Assembly (NCBI GenBank): GCA_037501455.1
Contig: CM074858.1
Coordinates: 47,179,001-47,243,000, forward strand
Origin: Lantana camara
Lineage: Eukaryota; Streptophyta; Magnoliopsida; Lamiales; Verbenaceae
DNA: 64,000 nt
Direction: 5' to 3'
Each line of letters starts with the position of its first letter. The stretch's first letter is position 1. Under the pieces are notes generated by a model. The model saw only the letters and a list, made by a program, of their open reading frames with translations. It did not search any database and had not been told where the DNA came from. Both the position numbers and the translations under genes were made by a program. Shown here piece by piece: positions 11,435 through 23,493 of the stretch.

Positions 11435-14400
11435 TGTAGCACCCCTCACGTGAGGCACCACATCCCCCGCACTATGGCTCAACACGAGTAACGAAATGAA
11501 AAGTCCGCACCCATATCAAACCATAGCGAACGGGAGACAAATAAAACAACCTCCTAAGCTAGGCGGAACTTAGACCCTGTAAACATAACCAACCAACAAA
11601 ACAGAGTGCAGCGGAAACTAAAATCCAAACACATGCATTGGCCACGGGCCTGCAGAAATTAAACACACGAACCACAAGCAGACTTGGGCTCCTCAGGCCT
11701 CTTTTTAACTCATAACAAAGCCCGGCAAGGGTAATTCAATAACCAATGCATAAAGATTCAAATTCATAACTTATAAAGTCGAATCATACATAATTTAAAT
11801 ACATATACGAATGCAGAGACTCTTCTAACTCAACTTGACCGACTCAAAGACTCAACACAACTCCGCCTAACTTGAAACTTCAACGCCAAACCTGCACACT
11901 AAAAAGTTGGGGAGGGAGAGAGTCAGTCTACAACTCGACTGAGTGAGGGGATACCCACACACGCTATATATATATATAGGAGCAAAGCATATTCCAATCA
12001 CATACAGGTCGTGAACTCAGGGATAGTTTTTACACACCAAAGTTTTGCCCGTGATATATACATATAGGTATTCTTAACAAAACCGAACGAATTGAAGCTT
12101 CTAGGACCCATATTATACCAAATCATACCGAATCAAGTCAAATCAAATCATAACGATTCATATCAATTCGTATCAATTCTTATCTTTCATATTCAAAATA
12201 TCGATATTTTGTCATAGTTAAAAATCTATCCCCGTTTCACGAATTTTGACAAAGCAAACATGCAAAACTCGGCAGGTACGAGTAACAATTCCCATCCTGG
12301 GCTCCTCATATGAATCGTACAAGCAAACATATCAATCAATCATGCATAACAATCATATACCTCCTTCTCCGGTGATGGAAGGGTTGCGTGACCCAAACCA
12401 TCCAATCAGACGAGGGGAGCGCGAACACTCAAACCCTCAGGTTCCCATCATCCTACCAAACCTCCTGGTGGGTTCCGGGTTAGTCCTATCAATCATGTGG
12501 AGAATGAGCACAGGGTTAACTGGTGACCCCTATGGTCGTCCCGGGTCCCCCTTACCCACATCTCCTGGGCCCCATTCATTCATTCATTCAATCAATCATA
12601 TCCTAACCCGCTACTAATTACAAACATAACATACGTAAGATACATTCTTTACCTTGCCACAACCACGCTTTACATACCTCTCCGTGTTAAAGCCTTAGCC
12701 TATTCCTTTGCTCGTAGCTCCCGGCTCATACGAGGTACACGGTTTGAAGCGTGGTTTAGCATTACCAATCATAATGAATCCAATCAAATTAAATCAAGCA
12801 TACGTAGGCTCGTACATTGCTCATTAAACTTGGAAACATATTACCATTTACAAATTTCATATCTCACACATATTTATGTATAATAAAGGTCATAGTTCAC
12901 ATACTTTGAAAACGGCCACATTCATAGGGTTTAACTATAACCTAACCTCACCTTACACCGACGAAGCCAAGAACCAAACACGTGATTCACCCTGGAATCA
13001 AAACGGACTGCGAAACACCACCCCGGGTGCACCTGAACAAACTAAAGACAAAACACAAGGTTTAGACTCACAATGAACCACATAGACGCTCTGCTTATGC
13101 ATTGACACTTAAAGAAATGCAAATACTTAGGCAAATCTTATTTTCAAACCAAATCCATGCAATTCAAGACATTACATAACCCATCATAATCATTTATAAG
13201 CATATGTCACGTTCATATGCACAATTAAAGCATAATACAAGGTAGAGATACGTAACAAAGTGCAAATATGTTTCATGCGAACAATTCACATTACTTGAGT
13301 AACATATAATGCATATGAGAACAAATACATAAGCATAAACATGATAAAACAAGTTAGGATCAAGTTAGGAGGTGGAAAGGTACGAGAAAAATGGAATAAG
13401 AACACGAAAAAGGGTTCCGAGTGAAAACGGGGAAAAACTGACAGATTTCCAAAGCGGACAATGTGAGGGAAAAAGATCATAACTTGAGTTTGAGAAATGG
13501 GAATTAAGTTTTGTTTCTTGTGAATGAAACTCGACACATAGACGTTTCAAATGGTAGGTGGCTCGAATTGTGGTTCAAAGCGAGGTGAAAATGGCATAGG
13601 TTCGAAGTTGGACAAATGCAGAATTTAGGTGAAGTATCGACACAAATTTCAAACGATTATATCTCACAAATGAAAAAAGATAATGAGGTGATTCCAATTG
13701 CAGGATGTTCTAGACTTCAAGAGGTTTCCGTGGGTTCAAAAATCAGATCAATTGGAGCTCGGACGAGGTCTGTACGGCCGTGTCAATATTGGCCTCGAAA
13801 CTGACACGGCCGTGTCGAATTAAAAAAATTCAAACTCGAGAGCCTGGCACGGCCGTGTTGGAAATGAACTAAGGTTCGACACGGCCATGTTGGCTCATCT
13901 TCTCCGAAAAAGAGCAGCAAAGAAGCAGGGGTTCGATGGGAAATGGTCCAAAACCAACCCAAACCACATTCCAACCAATTAATACACCAAAATGCATCAA
14001 ATTACACATATATAACATACTAGTATCAATTTAAATCGTAAATAAACACGTTGGGAGCAAGTTATCGCGTTTAGGCACTATTCATCAATCCACCATAACC
14101 AAGGAATCAAGCAAGAACAAAGGAATTCAATCGGTAGAAATAAAGTACGTAATGAGAGGATCACATTGCTTACCTTAGAACTTCGATCGGATGGTCGGAC
14201 GAGGCAAGAGCTTGGGCCAAAGCTTGGAATGGGCAAAGGGGTGTTTTCTCTCCTTTCTTCCTCTTCCCTTGCTTCACGTGAGAAAATGAGGGAGAGGGCT
14301 GATATTTTCAGCCCTTTAAGGGCTAAAACGGGTCGGACAAACGGGAAGGGTCGAACGGTATCCGGTCCACTCGGATCGGATTTTAAAATGGTAGGGTTAT

Positions 14401-14719
14401 CAAATGGCTTAGAAAATAAAAGGTTAATTCATTGAATCTGAATCCTCGAAACGAACTCAATGACAAGGTTAGAATTCGAATTCAAATCCCGAGCTCAAAG
14501 TAGCCACGAAGGCTAAAACACCCTAAATATAATTAGGTCCCTAATTTGCAATTATTGGACGATTGAGTCCAAGAACATTTAATTAAATTCTAATGCGCAC
14601 ATAATATACAAGATACAAATTGACACGTAAGACATGCGAATTCACATAAATCTCAAAATTATCAAATCAAACTCTCTCGTGATGACATACCTGGATTGTC
14701 GAGAAGACGGGGCGTCACA
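11435..14719 (-). mobile_element. Solo LTR VI (Tekay-like), target duplication TAATT
   Basis: A single 3285-bp LTR starts TGTAGCACCC and ends GGGGCGTCACA. It is flanked by TAATT at 11430-11434 and 14720-14724. No primer-binding site, polypurine tract or coding sequence lies inside, which is the signature of LTR-LTR recombination. It carries the inverted pair GCTAGGCGGAA (11558-11568) and TCCGCCTAAC (11862-11871, one mismatch), plus a palindrome cluster. The flanks join into one Tat-b LTR. Confidence 0.88.
13773..13890. repeat. Palindrome cluster in solo LTR VI, ACACGGCCGTGT words
   Basis: Four copies are present: near 13773-13784, GACACGGCCGTGTC at 13803-13816, CACGGCCGTG at 13848-13857, and an imperfect ACACGGCCATGT at 13879-13890. 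The word differs from LTRs I and II, but the GGCC centre is retained. Confidence 0.8.
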
Positions 14720-15265
14720 TAATTTGTTTATTTAGGAAATGGGATTTCACAAAGATGCAACAAAGGATTAATCAGAGAATTGATATTAAAAATAAATAAA
14801 GTAAGAAGTAAAGATAGAAATTGGAATAATAATAATTTAATGGAGAAAATGAATGGTAGGATTCTCCTGATCTTCTGTGATATGTTTCCAATCGTACAAT
14901 GAGAAATCTACAAATTCTATGACTTTTTTGGAAAAAATAAACAACGAGAAAATAAAGTGACTACAGTTATGTCAAAATATCTCTCTCAAGAACTTTTAAA
15001 GACTGATATCTTGTGGACTCTGAAATAACGTATCTATCTTCCTCCCCTCTTCTGCTTTTTATTCTCCACCAAGAATTAGTTGTGAATATTTGGAATATTT
15101 CCCCAGATTCTAGGCATGTGGGCACTTCAAAACTTGGCACTTCTGCACGTTCTCTTTGCTGACTTTCTCTTCCTCTTCTTTCTCAACTTCTTATTTTTTG
15201 TTCAACCGACGTAATAATCTCTCATAATTTTTAAATAATGAAATCTAAAAAAGGGGCCCACATCA
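14720..15265 (-). repeat. Tat-b LTR, distal piece
   Basis: After the right TAATT copy the LTR continues to CCCACATCA at 15265, comparable with the CTACATCA end of the Tat-a LTR. Without the solo LTR insert the LTR would be about 580 bp, close to the 579-589 bp of Tat-a. Confidence 0.68.
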
Positions 15266-16544
15266 ATATCATTTATAAATAATAAATGAATTACTGCTTG
15301 TTAAAAAATTAAGTAGATAATTTTAATAGAAAAATAGCTTACAAAACATTTTAGTAGCAAAGAAGTTTGATCGGAGAAAAATAATGATGGGCTATTTGGA
15401 AAGGAGATAACACCCTAAGAAAAACCCTGTGTTAATAGAAAATTTTACAAAAAATTGTATCTTAAAAATTGACATAGATAACTGTGTTTTTGTAAATAAA
15501 CTCATCGCCCTTCTCTCAAATGGTCAATAAAAAAAATATTATTCCTAATATACCCTTAAAGACGATTTCAGATACATTGAATACATTTTGAAAGTTCATT
15601 TCATCTTTGGACAAATTCTTCGAGGGTAAAAGTCCGTCTTCATTTCCAACCCAAAAGCCCTAGGTCCTGAAGCGGTGAATGTGCAAGATATTGTGGATTT
15701 CTTGTTGATTCTTGTTCTAGCAAGCTTTGAAGGACAAGCGGACGGTGGAGTTGATGCTTTCGTCGGTTTGTACTGGTGCTGAAGATATGTGTTTGGTGAT
15801 ACTTTGTTCGAAAGTTTTTTTTTTTTTTCGCTGATTTTCTCCAAATGCTCTTGGGCAATCCTAGATATTCCTCGTTCTATTGCGTTGTTACTGAGGTTGG
15901 ACTTAGGGTTGAAGTGTTTTAAACATTTGAACCTAGGGTTCTTGGGGTTTTTTGCGAATTTCTGATTTTAGAGCAAGTGTTTCAAATATTGAATTTAGAG
16001 TTTCTGATTTTGGAGTTAAGAGTTTTTGATTTTGGACTTAGTTTCAGTGTTTACATATGGTTTTCTGATTTTGCACCATTTGTCTGAATTTAAGTTTGGG
16101 TTTGTTACTCCTTTTGTTACAGAGGATGGAACACTAAATTAGGATTTTCATTCTCTTTTCTTTGTTTTTGGTTTTACCGTTAAGAAATTTACTTCTGATA
16201 TTCTTTAGATATATATTTTATATTTCATTATTTTATTTAATTTACGACAGTTTCAATATACACGAGCCAAACAAGCAAGAATATTTTGCCTTTTATTCTG
16301 CTGAAATAAATTTTCATATCAGACCAATTCGATGACGAACGGGTGCATGCATGGGAGCCACTTCACATTATTATTCATAGTTCATAGTTTAGACCAAAAG
16401 GACAAGATTAACATGAAACGTCTTCAAGCCTTCAGGCTTCAACTACTTCGCATCATTGATCAGAACAAGAATGTAAGAGTTTTACTAAATATGGAAATTC
16501 ATGTCAGAGAACAAATCACTATTAATATAATGGGGAATTCCCGA
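15266..16544. other. Intergenic, no recognised gene
   Basis: AT-rich sequence with a T tract near 15816-15829. Short open frames exist on both strands near 15600-15860, but none has a recognisable domain, and I cannot tell whether one is a real exon. No repeat boundary is clear. Confidence 0.4.
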
Positions 16545-16745
16545 AAAATCCCCATATGGGAACTCAAATTCCTCTCTGCTCCAAGTTGTGATTTAGTTAC
16601 GTGATTATTGAATTTTTATACAACATTTCAAAAAAATGGGGAGTAAACGAAATTTTTGATTTTCATCTGGTGAGTTCAGAGGAGCATTTTTGAAAAAGGG
16701 AGCAGAGAGAAATTTTTTCAACTCATGGGAAGTTTTCAAAGAAGA
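16545..16745. repeat. Decayed relative of the foldback repeat at 35078-35416
   Basis: Shared wording with the 35-kb foldback includes CCGAAAAATCCCCATATGGG, GGGAGTAAAC followed by an AATTTTTGATT-like run, and a GTGATTTAGTTACGTGATT-like stretch. The arms are less well matched. Tat-a is inserted just to its right. Boundaries are approximate. Confidence 0.55.
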
Positions 16746-16764
16746 CCCTTAATATAATGGTTAT

Positions 16765-17353
16765 TGATATTTGCCAAAAATTGACGAAATACCAACACAA
16801 TTTATTTATTCGGGATTTCGATTGTAACGAGCTGTAATATGCAGAGTTAATCAAAAAATGAATATTAGAATGATTGATTAGAGAAAGAAATGAGAATCTA
16901 AAATGATAAATAATGATAAAATATGAAATTGCTGATAATCTTCTGTCTCTTGAATCTTCAATGTACAATGGAATTCTCAATGGCGTAATCTCTTTGCTAG
17001 AATAATAATTGAAAACTACAATAGATAAGAAGAAAGAAAGAATAAAAATATAAGACTGCAGAGTAGTTCTTGAAGTTGAGGACTGCTAGGGTTTTCTGTG
17101 AATTACGTTGAGTGAATCTGCCCTTTTCTCTTCCTCTCTCCTCCTCTTTTAATCTCTCCACATAAAGCAGTTAACTCTTTTCCTAAAATCTTGGCACGTG
17201 GGACTCTTTGGATTTCAAAATCTTCAGCACGTTCTCCTTTCTTTCCCCACTTTTCTCAACCTCTCTTCTTTTTTCTTCCAATAATAATAATAATTGCCAA
17301 TATTCATCATTTAATTGGACAATCAAATAATGTGATAAAATTGATCTACATCA
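16765..17353 (-). repeat. 3' LTR of Tat-a
   Basis: This 589-bp LTR runs from TGATATTTGCC to ATCTACATCA and is nearly identical to 29622-30200. A polypurine tract adjoins at 17354. Confidence 0.93.
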
Positions 17354-17370
17354 TCACTCCCCCCTACTCT
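17354..17370 (-). other. Polypurine tract of Tat-a
   Basis: The minus strand reads AGAGTAGGGGGGAGTGA directly before the 3' LTR, the expected plus-strand primer. Confidence 0.85.
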
Positions 17371-18189
17371 TACAGTCAAACAGTGTGGACGACTGTGAGA
17401 GTAGTGAAATCTTGGAGAATAGCTGGATGTCGGATGTTTTAGACCGGCTGATCTCCCTTCTTGGATACGGTGATTGCCTCGTTAAAAACCTCACTCGGAA
17501 AAACCACGTGGGACAAAACCCTCATGAGTAAAAAGAGTGCAACCGTTGCGTCCCGTACCCAAGGTTCATTTGCAATTATGCTTTCGTAGCTGGCTCAACG
17601 TTCTGCTCCTTAGGATCCTCCTGACTGCTTCCTGCTTAGCACCTTGTTCCTTCAGCTCATTGCTCCTTCCAGCTTTATTGACTTTCAACTTAATTGATTT
17701 TCCCATGCTGCTTTCTACTTACGTGTTTCTTTCCCTTCCTGCTCACTTAGCTCCCGCCTGCTATTCTTTCCCCGCCAATTTCATTATGAATATTTCTTCT
17801 TCTTCTCCAAAGTTTGGCGAGACTACGTTCCTGCAACACATTTTCTCAAGATATGATGCAACTCAAGATATGATCAGATCTAACTTTCAGACAACCAAGG
17901 CATAATTTTCGAGATTCATCTGCGAACCATCCCCTAATATCATCACTTGGACTAGATTCTTAAGAGTAAAAGCAGCGCAAGTAATTATTAAAGATTAACA
18001 AAATTAATTCCCTTGCATTATGATATCTACTAAAATAATTTATCCACATCAATTAGATAACTTCAAATATTTCCCATGCTCATCAATTAATTCAAAGCTT
18101 ATCATATGATAAGAAATTTCATGAAAAGAGAGAAAATATAGAAGGGGAAAAGATGTCACCGGGAATTGGAGAACTCTAGTCATATATGG

Positions 18190-19695
18190 TCTCTTGTCTT
18201 CAATTGATTCAAAAACCCATCTCCAGCTTTTCACTTGCTTTCCCCACGAGAGACACAGCATCAGGCATCCCTCTCTTTCCCTCAAAGCAGTCGGTTTCTT
18301 CCCTTGGGCGAGGGACCAAGCCCGGGCACCTCCACCTCTCTTTCTTCAGGTAAGGAACTGGAGAATCTTGGTCCCGTCTTGCGCGCCCCGCCGCCGTTCC
18401 CAGTGGCGCGCCACCACCGCGTCGGCCGCGAGCTCCTTTCCTTCTTCCGGTTTTTTTTTTTTATTTCATTGGTAGAGGGGAGCTAACGCCTTCTTCTTCT
18501 TTCCCCCTTTGTTGCAGTGCTGCCACTCGTCGCCGTTCACCGCCGCGCAGGTAAGGTCCCCACCCTCCTCTCTTGTTTCTTTGTTCTTCTTTCTCGATTT
18601 TTCCAAGAGATCGGGGTGTGAATCCCCTAGATCTGAACATTCTCTTGCTTCTTGGTGTAGCGCCGCCACAGCTCCGCCGTAGGACCGCCGCTACAGCCCC
18701 AGCGCCGCCGCCTTTCCGTCGTCGCGCCGCCATGCAGGTAAGGTTGTTGGACAACTCTCCTTTCTCCTTTGTTTTTTGATGATTTTTTGGAAGAATCCGA
18801 TGTAGATCTATCGGATCTGGAGAGTAAAGTTATCCTGACTTCCCCTGATTCTCCATCAATGACGTCAGTTAGGGGGATGGAGGATCATCTCTATCGGGAA
18901 TAACTCCCAAGTGCCGCCGTGTTCGCTGGCGTACCGCCGCCATCCCAGCAGCGGGCTTTTAGTGCTTTGCTCGATTTTGCTTCTCCCCACCTTTCTTTGA
19001 GATTTTCGCCATATTTCTTATCCGACTTATATGGTGAATGCTGAAAAATCTCTTGATACTTGCAGATCTGAGCCGACATCCGGTTCATTGCCGGTCGTTC
19101 CACCCATCGTCATCTCCGTTGAAGAGAACTCCTGCCTCGGTAAGCATTTTGGAATTTCTGTTGTTTTGAGAAGATTGTGAAGATGAACTCCCCATTTTTT
19201 TCGAAAAGAAACTGATTCTTGGTGCTATTGTTGCTTTGATGATGTGTTGGTTGATGTTGGATGGGTGCTTGTTGCCAAATTGATGATGTCTTCTCGTGGG
19301 TATTGCTCCAGCTTTCTAAAGGTGAAGATTGTGATTTCTCCCTTGAAAATTTGCTGGGTTGTTACTTGGTTGTAGTAAAGATAATGGATTATGTTGTAAT
19401 GAATGTTGAAAGTGATTCTTGTAATAAAAGTGTATCGAAACAACTTTTATAATGCATGTCTTGTTGGGTTGCTGTCGGGAAAATTGTCTCCTTCTCTTTG
19501 TCTTGTTTTGGGAAATTACATTTGCATCCCCTTGCCATTTATTTATTTCCTTGCTGTTGTTGAGCATGTGTTAAGGGAGGTTGCCGTTTGCCCCGTGTAT
19601 GACATGCTTTTTCTCCTGTCTTGTTTCCTTGCTTGTATTTTTTCTTTTTTTTTTTCTCTTTTCCCTGCTGCTGGGGGAATTACAGGAACATTCAG
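18190..19695 (+). other. Predicted spliced 5' leader of the antisense gene in Tat-a
   Basis: A series of consensus-looking splice sites lies upstream of the antisense coding exons. Donors (CAG|GTAAG-like) are at 18350, 18551, 18738 and 19140. Acceptors end at 18517, 18660, 19065 and 19685. The implied small exons are 18518-18550, 18661-18737 and 19066-19139, the first two very GC-rich. The 19066-19139 exon is open in frame with the downstream ATG, so an N-terminal extension is possible; the exon before it has a stop in that frame. This is prediction from sequence only. Confidence 0.5.
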
Positions 19696-19697
19696 GT

Positions 19698-22429
19698 ATG
19701 GATTTCCAAGACAAGGAGCCGGAAGAATATCCTATAGCCTGTCCAGCACCTCTCCTGATCATGGGCCCTCCTGCTGAGCCCCACCCTATTACGGACCAGG
19801 GTCTCCCCGCTGATCCACCAGCTTCTGGTTACGTTCCTGATATCTCTACTAGCAGCCCTGCTGATCCGTCAGCTACCGGTTCTGCTCCTGATCTTGCTAC
19901 TAGCATCTCCGCTGATCCGTCAGCTGCCCGTTCTGCTCCTGATCTTGCTACTAGCAGCTCCGCTGATCCGTCAGCTGCCCGTTCTGCCCCTCCTCCTCCT
20001 GTAAGTCTCCCAGCGGATGTTACAAGGGCCCTTGAGGTTGATTCTGATGACACGACGGACTCGGACCCTGGAGATGGAGGGGAGTATGATTATAAGTCTT
20101 GTACCATGACGGAGGAGCAGTTGCAGAGAGTTGTTAGGCGACTAGAGCTTCCTGCTGGTTGGGAGGCGTTCCTTCCAGGTCCAGGCGAGGGGCCTGGCCA
20201 TGCACCAGAGGGGGCGGCCTGCTTTTTAGTAGCCCAGGTGGATGCCGGCTTACGCTTCCCGGTCCCTTCATTCCTGGCTGAGGTATCTGACACCTTTCGT
20301 ATGAGCCTGGGCCAGTTATGTCCCAATGCCATGACTCTACTACTTAGCTATGCCGTCCTTACGAGCTATACAGAAGTACCGACAGGGCCTATGGAGTTTC
20401 GAGATGATTTCATTTTGCGGATGAACAACTACGGGTTCTATTACATCACCCCTCGGGTGAAGCCCGCCTTCCTGCGACTTCGTGACTCCCCACGGGATTG
20501 GGATACCCAATATTTCTTCGTGCGCCCATCTAGCGAGGGATGGGGCAGGCAGATGTATACCGCCTGGCGGTCCTATCCTTCCTCTGTTGCCCATACCCAG
20601 TTCACGGATATTTCTCCAGAATCTAAAGCTCGTCGGAAGATATTGCAGGGATATTTATGTACCGCCGTAGAGCTATGCTCTAGTTCCCTCCTTTCATATT
20701 TTGGTTTGATCCCCCAGCACGTGCCTCTTGAGAGGCCGATTGGTAGCCTGTTCATTCTTGTCTTTTATATGATCTTATCTGCTTTATGTGATAACTTGCA
20801 TCATACGCCTCCTGCTTTCTTTCTGATATTTGGCTTTCTCCTTACTTTGCAGACGAAATTATGAGGCAATATCGCGTGAAGCGTCGGCCCCCTCATGCTC
20901 AAGTTGAAGAGGATTCTCTAGAGAGACGCACACCTCCACGCAGGCGTCACAAGCCACGCTCTGGTGCTGCTGCGGGCTACCAGCAGGCAGGGGGTAGATC
21001 CTCCTGGGGGCCTCCCCCTCCTGCTCACCGGGCAGGCCGCCAGCTTGACCCTCCTGGTCGTGCATCCCGCAAGCGTTCTCCTCACCGCTCTGACGAGCCC
21101 CGCAAGAGGCACCGAGAGGTGCGTAGGTCCCTCAGCCCTCCCGTCGATGAGCAGACCGTTCAGGCCTCTAAAGGGAAAGGGCCTCTTCATCCTCCTGCCG
21201 GGCGACAGGACCAGGGCCGGAGGAGCAGGGAGAGATTCGTCCCTCCTGCTACTGGCACATCATCTGCGGTTCCTACCTCTGGTCGTCACACTGCTTCCTC
21301 TCAGCGCCCGCCTGATCAGGATGATTGTATCTTCTTTGATTCCCAGGGTGATCTGGGATTGAGGCTTTTGAACGGTCTACCTACAGCAACAGACAGGGAT
21401 TTCATGGCTGGGCTCTCCCGAGAAGCCCTTCCTTCCCGAGCTGCACTCCACCTCGCGCAGGTAAATCCAGCTTTTCACCTCCTCTTTTTCCTTCCACTAT
21501 GATACCGTTCTTGTCTTTTTCCTTCACCTATTCCCCTTTTCGCAGGCGGGGATGCTCCTTGGCTGCTGGCATGATCAGGAGGTTGTCGTCCCTCCTTCTG
21601 TTGTCGAGGAGCTGACCAATCTTCAGCAAGAGACAGATACTCTCCTCCATGAGCTCGTGGCGGCCCACGTTTTGAAGAATGTCGCAGAAGGGAAATTGAA
21701 GGACTTGCAGACTTCTTATGACCAGGAGCGGAGGGAGCGCCTCGCAGCAGCTGCCCCGCAGCCCATTTCCCTCCAGGCAGTCGATCAGTTCCTGAGGACG
21801 ACAGCAGGGAGGACTCTTTTGGATGGGCGCTTGCTGCTTCGTCAGGCCGAGTACTTGACTTCCCCCGCATTCCAACAGGCCGTTGATGAGGCCTCCATGC
21901 AGAAGGTTGCAGCAGCTTCCGCTTCTGCTTTCGAGCAGGGCTTTCGTGTCGGTTATGCCCGCCTAGTATCCTTGGGTCTTCTTGCTCCTGGTACAACTCC
22001 TTCTGCCACAGATATTCATCATGCTCAGTCTTTCCCTTCAGGTGCGTGTGCCCGTTGGTCTTCATACTTCATTGTATTATTTCCTTCTTCACGTTTTTCA
22101 CGATTTTCCTTCAACTTCTGTTAGTGATCAACTCTCTTGTTTTTGCTGCAGGTGAGGTCTCTGCTCCCCCTCCAGCTAGAGACATCAGTCTCATGGAGGG
22201 ACATCATACCAGCCTGCCGGAGCAGGCGGTTACTGTTGATCTGCATGCTAGCCTGGGAGGGGCCTCCACTTCTGCTCACGGCCCTGCTGCTTCTGTACCT
22301 CCTGCTAGTATCCCGCCAGCTGAGTTTCCTCCTGCCAGCTATCCTCCGGACACTGCCCTTGCTGCTTCCACTATTCCTGCTCCTGCCCCTACTGTCGGGC
22401 AGGTAGACCCGCCAGGGCCACAGACTTAG
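19698..22429 (+). CDS. Antisense additional ORF of Tat-a (putative gypsy-type transposon protein), four exons
   Basis: The exons are 19698-20742, 20853-21460, 21546-22041 and 22152-22429. All introns are GT-AG, 85-110 bp, and the phases agree. Together they give 2427 nt, about 808 residues, ending at TAG. Residues 1-110 are Pro/Ser/Ala-rich with a 17-residue tandem repeat (SADPSAARSAPDLATS-like). Residues about 150-300 resemble the Transposase_28 'putative gypsy type transposon' family, with motifs such as GLRFPVPSFL and LCPNAMTLL. Exon 2 is Arg/Lys-rich with likely nuclear-localisation clusters (RKRSPHR, RKRHREVRR). Exon 3 has a probable coiled coil. The tail is Pro-rich. It lies opposite to gag-pol between integrase and 3' LTR, where some Tat elements carry an extra ORF. 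Biochemical role is unknown. No stop or frameshift is seen, unlike the neighbouring pol. Confidence 0.78.
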
Positions 22430-23493
22430 CTCTCTCTATGCCTCTCTCTTTGGACATCTTTCTTTCTTTATTGATTCATCTTTTGCGAGCCGTTGATATT
22501 TCCGACTCTAGACTTAGCGTTTTTGGGATTTAGACTCATTGGATTCTGGTTTTCTTTGGTATGCCTTTTGTTTGGATGACTATGTTTTGGCTCATTTTCC
22601 TCGAGTATGCACCTGAACTTTCTCTTTCCTGGTTGCCCGGAACATTTGAGGGCTTTTTGAATGGAATATATAGTTGAACACTTGATTTTGTTGTTTTGGC
22701 ACATGTTTGTTGTATTGTATGGGCATCTGGCTGCGTTAGCTTTTCTCTTCTTTCATTTTCTTTGCAACCCACTAGCAGGGAGTAGACAACCCAAGGAGAA
22801 GGTTTTAATGCGGTTCTGGTGTGGGCCTTCTCCTTGTTCTGCTTGCTGCTTTCCTATTCATTTGAGAATTTGTCTCTCCTGTCAGGTTTTCACGGTACAA
22901 GGCTGCCAGAGCCATTCATGCTGAGGGTATTCTCTCCGACCTTAGCAATAGCTGCCTCCTTCCAGCTAGGTGGCCAACCCGACTGGTGGTAGCAGGTGGA
23001 GAATCACTCCCAAGAGCCTTTCTTCCAGCTCTTCCCAAGGCGTATGCGTAATCAACGCGCCTTCCCAAGAGGGACTTATTTGTGTGCCCCCTTTAACCTG
23101 GGTAATCATTCATCGAAAATGTTCAGATTTTCGGTAATATAGCCGCGGAGGCTTTGCATGTGCCTGTCTCAAGTGTCAAATTGACAATAATACGGTGCAC
23201 TCAGAGCATAACCCAGCATAAGTCATTTTTTCTTCCTCACAACGCGTATGCGTCGAGGGCATAGCACGAGCTGGTTCTTTTTCTCATCATCATGCATTCT
23301 CACAAATCCCATAAAGTTAGTTATTCAAATAAACATAAGCATGAAACATAACCTTCTTCATTCGTATGAATCAAAATGTATGAAATTCTATGTAAATAAC
23401 CATCAAAAGCACAAACAACAACTTTGGAACCTGGAAATTCTGATAACACGTTCCTCCTTCTGCTCTCCTTCCAGGCGCGGGCTGCGTGCCTGC
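22430..23493. other. Spacer between the antisense gene and pol in Tat-a
   Basis: About 1 kb of T-rich sequence on the plus strand that would hold the convergent 3' ends of the antisense gene and pol. No coding or repeat structure was recognised. Confidence 0.5.

Noticed and set aside
11435..14719. Complete Tekay-like element between the Tat-b LTR pieces
   Set aside because: Only one LTR is present, with no primer-binding site, polypurine tract or coding between the target copies.
15596..15858. Lys/Ser-rich minus frames near 15.7 kb
   Set aside because: Composition driven by a T tract on the plus strand; no similarity recognised.
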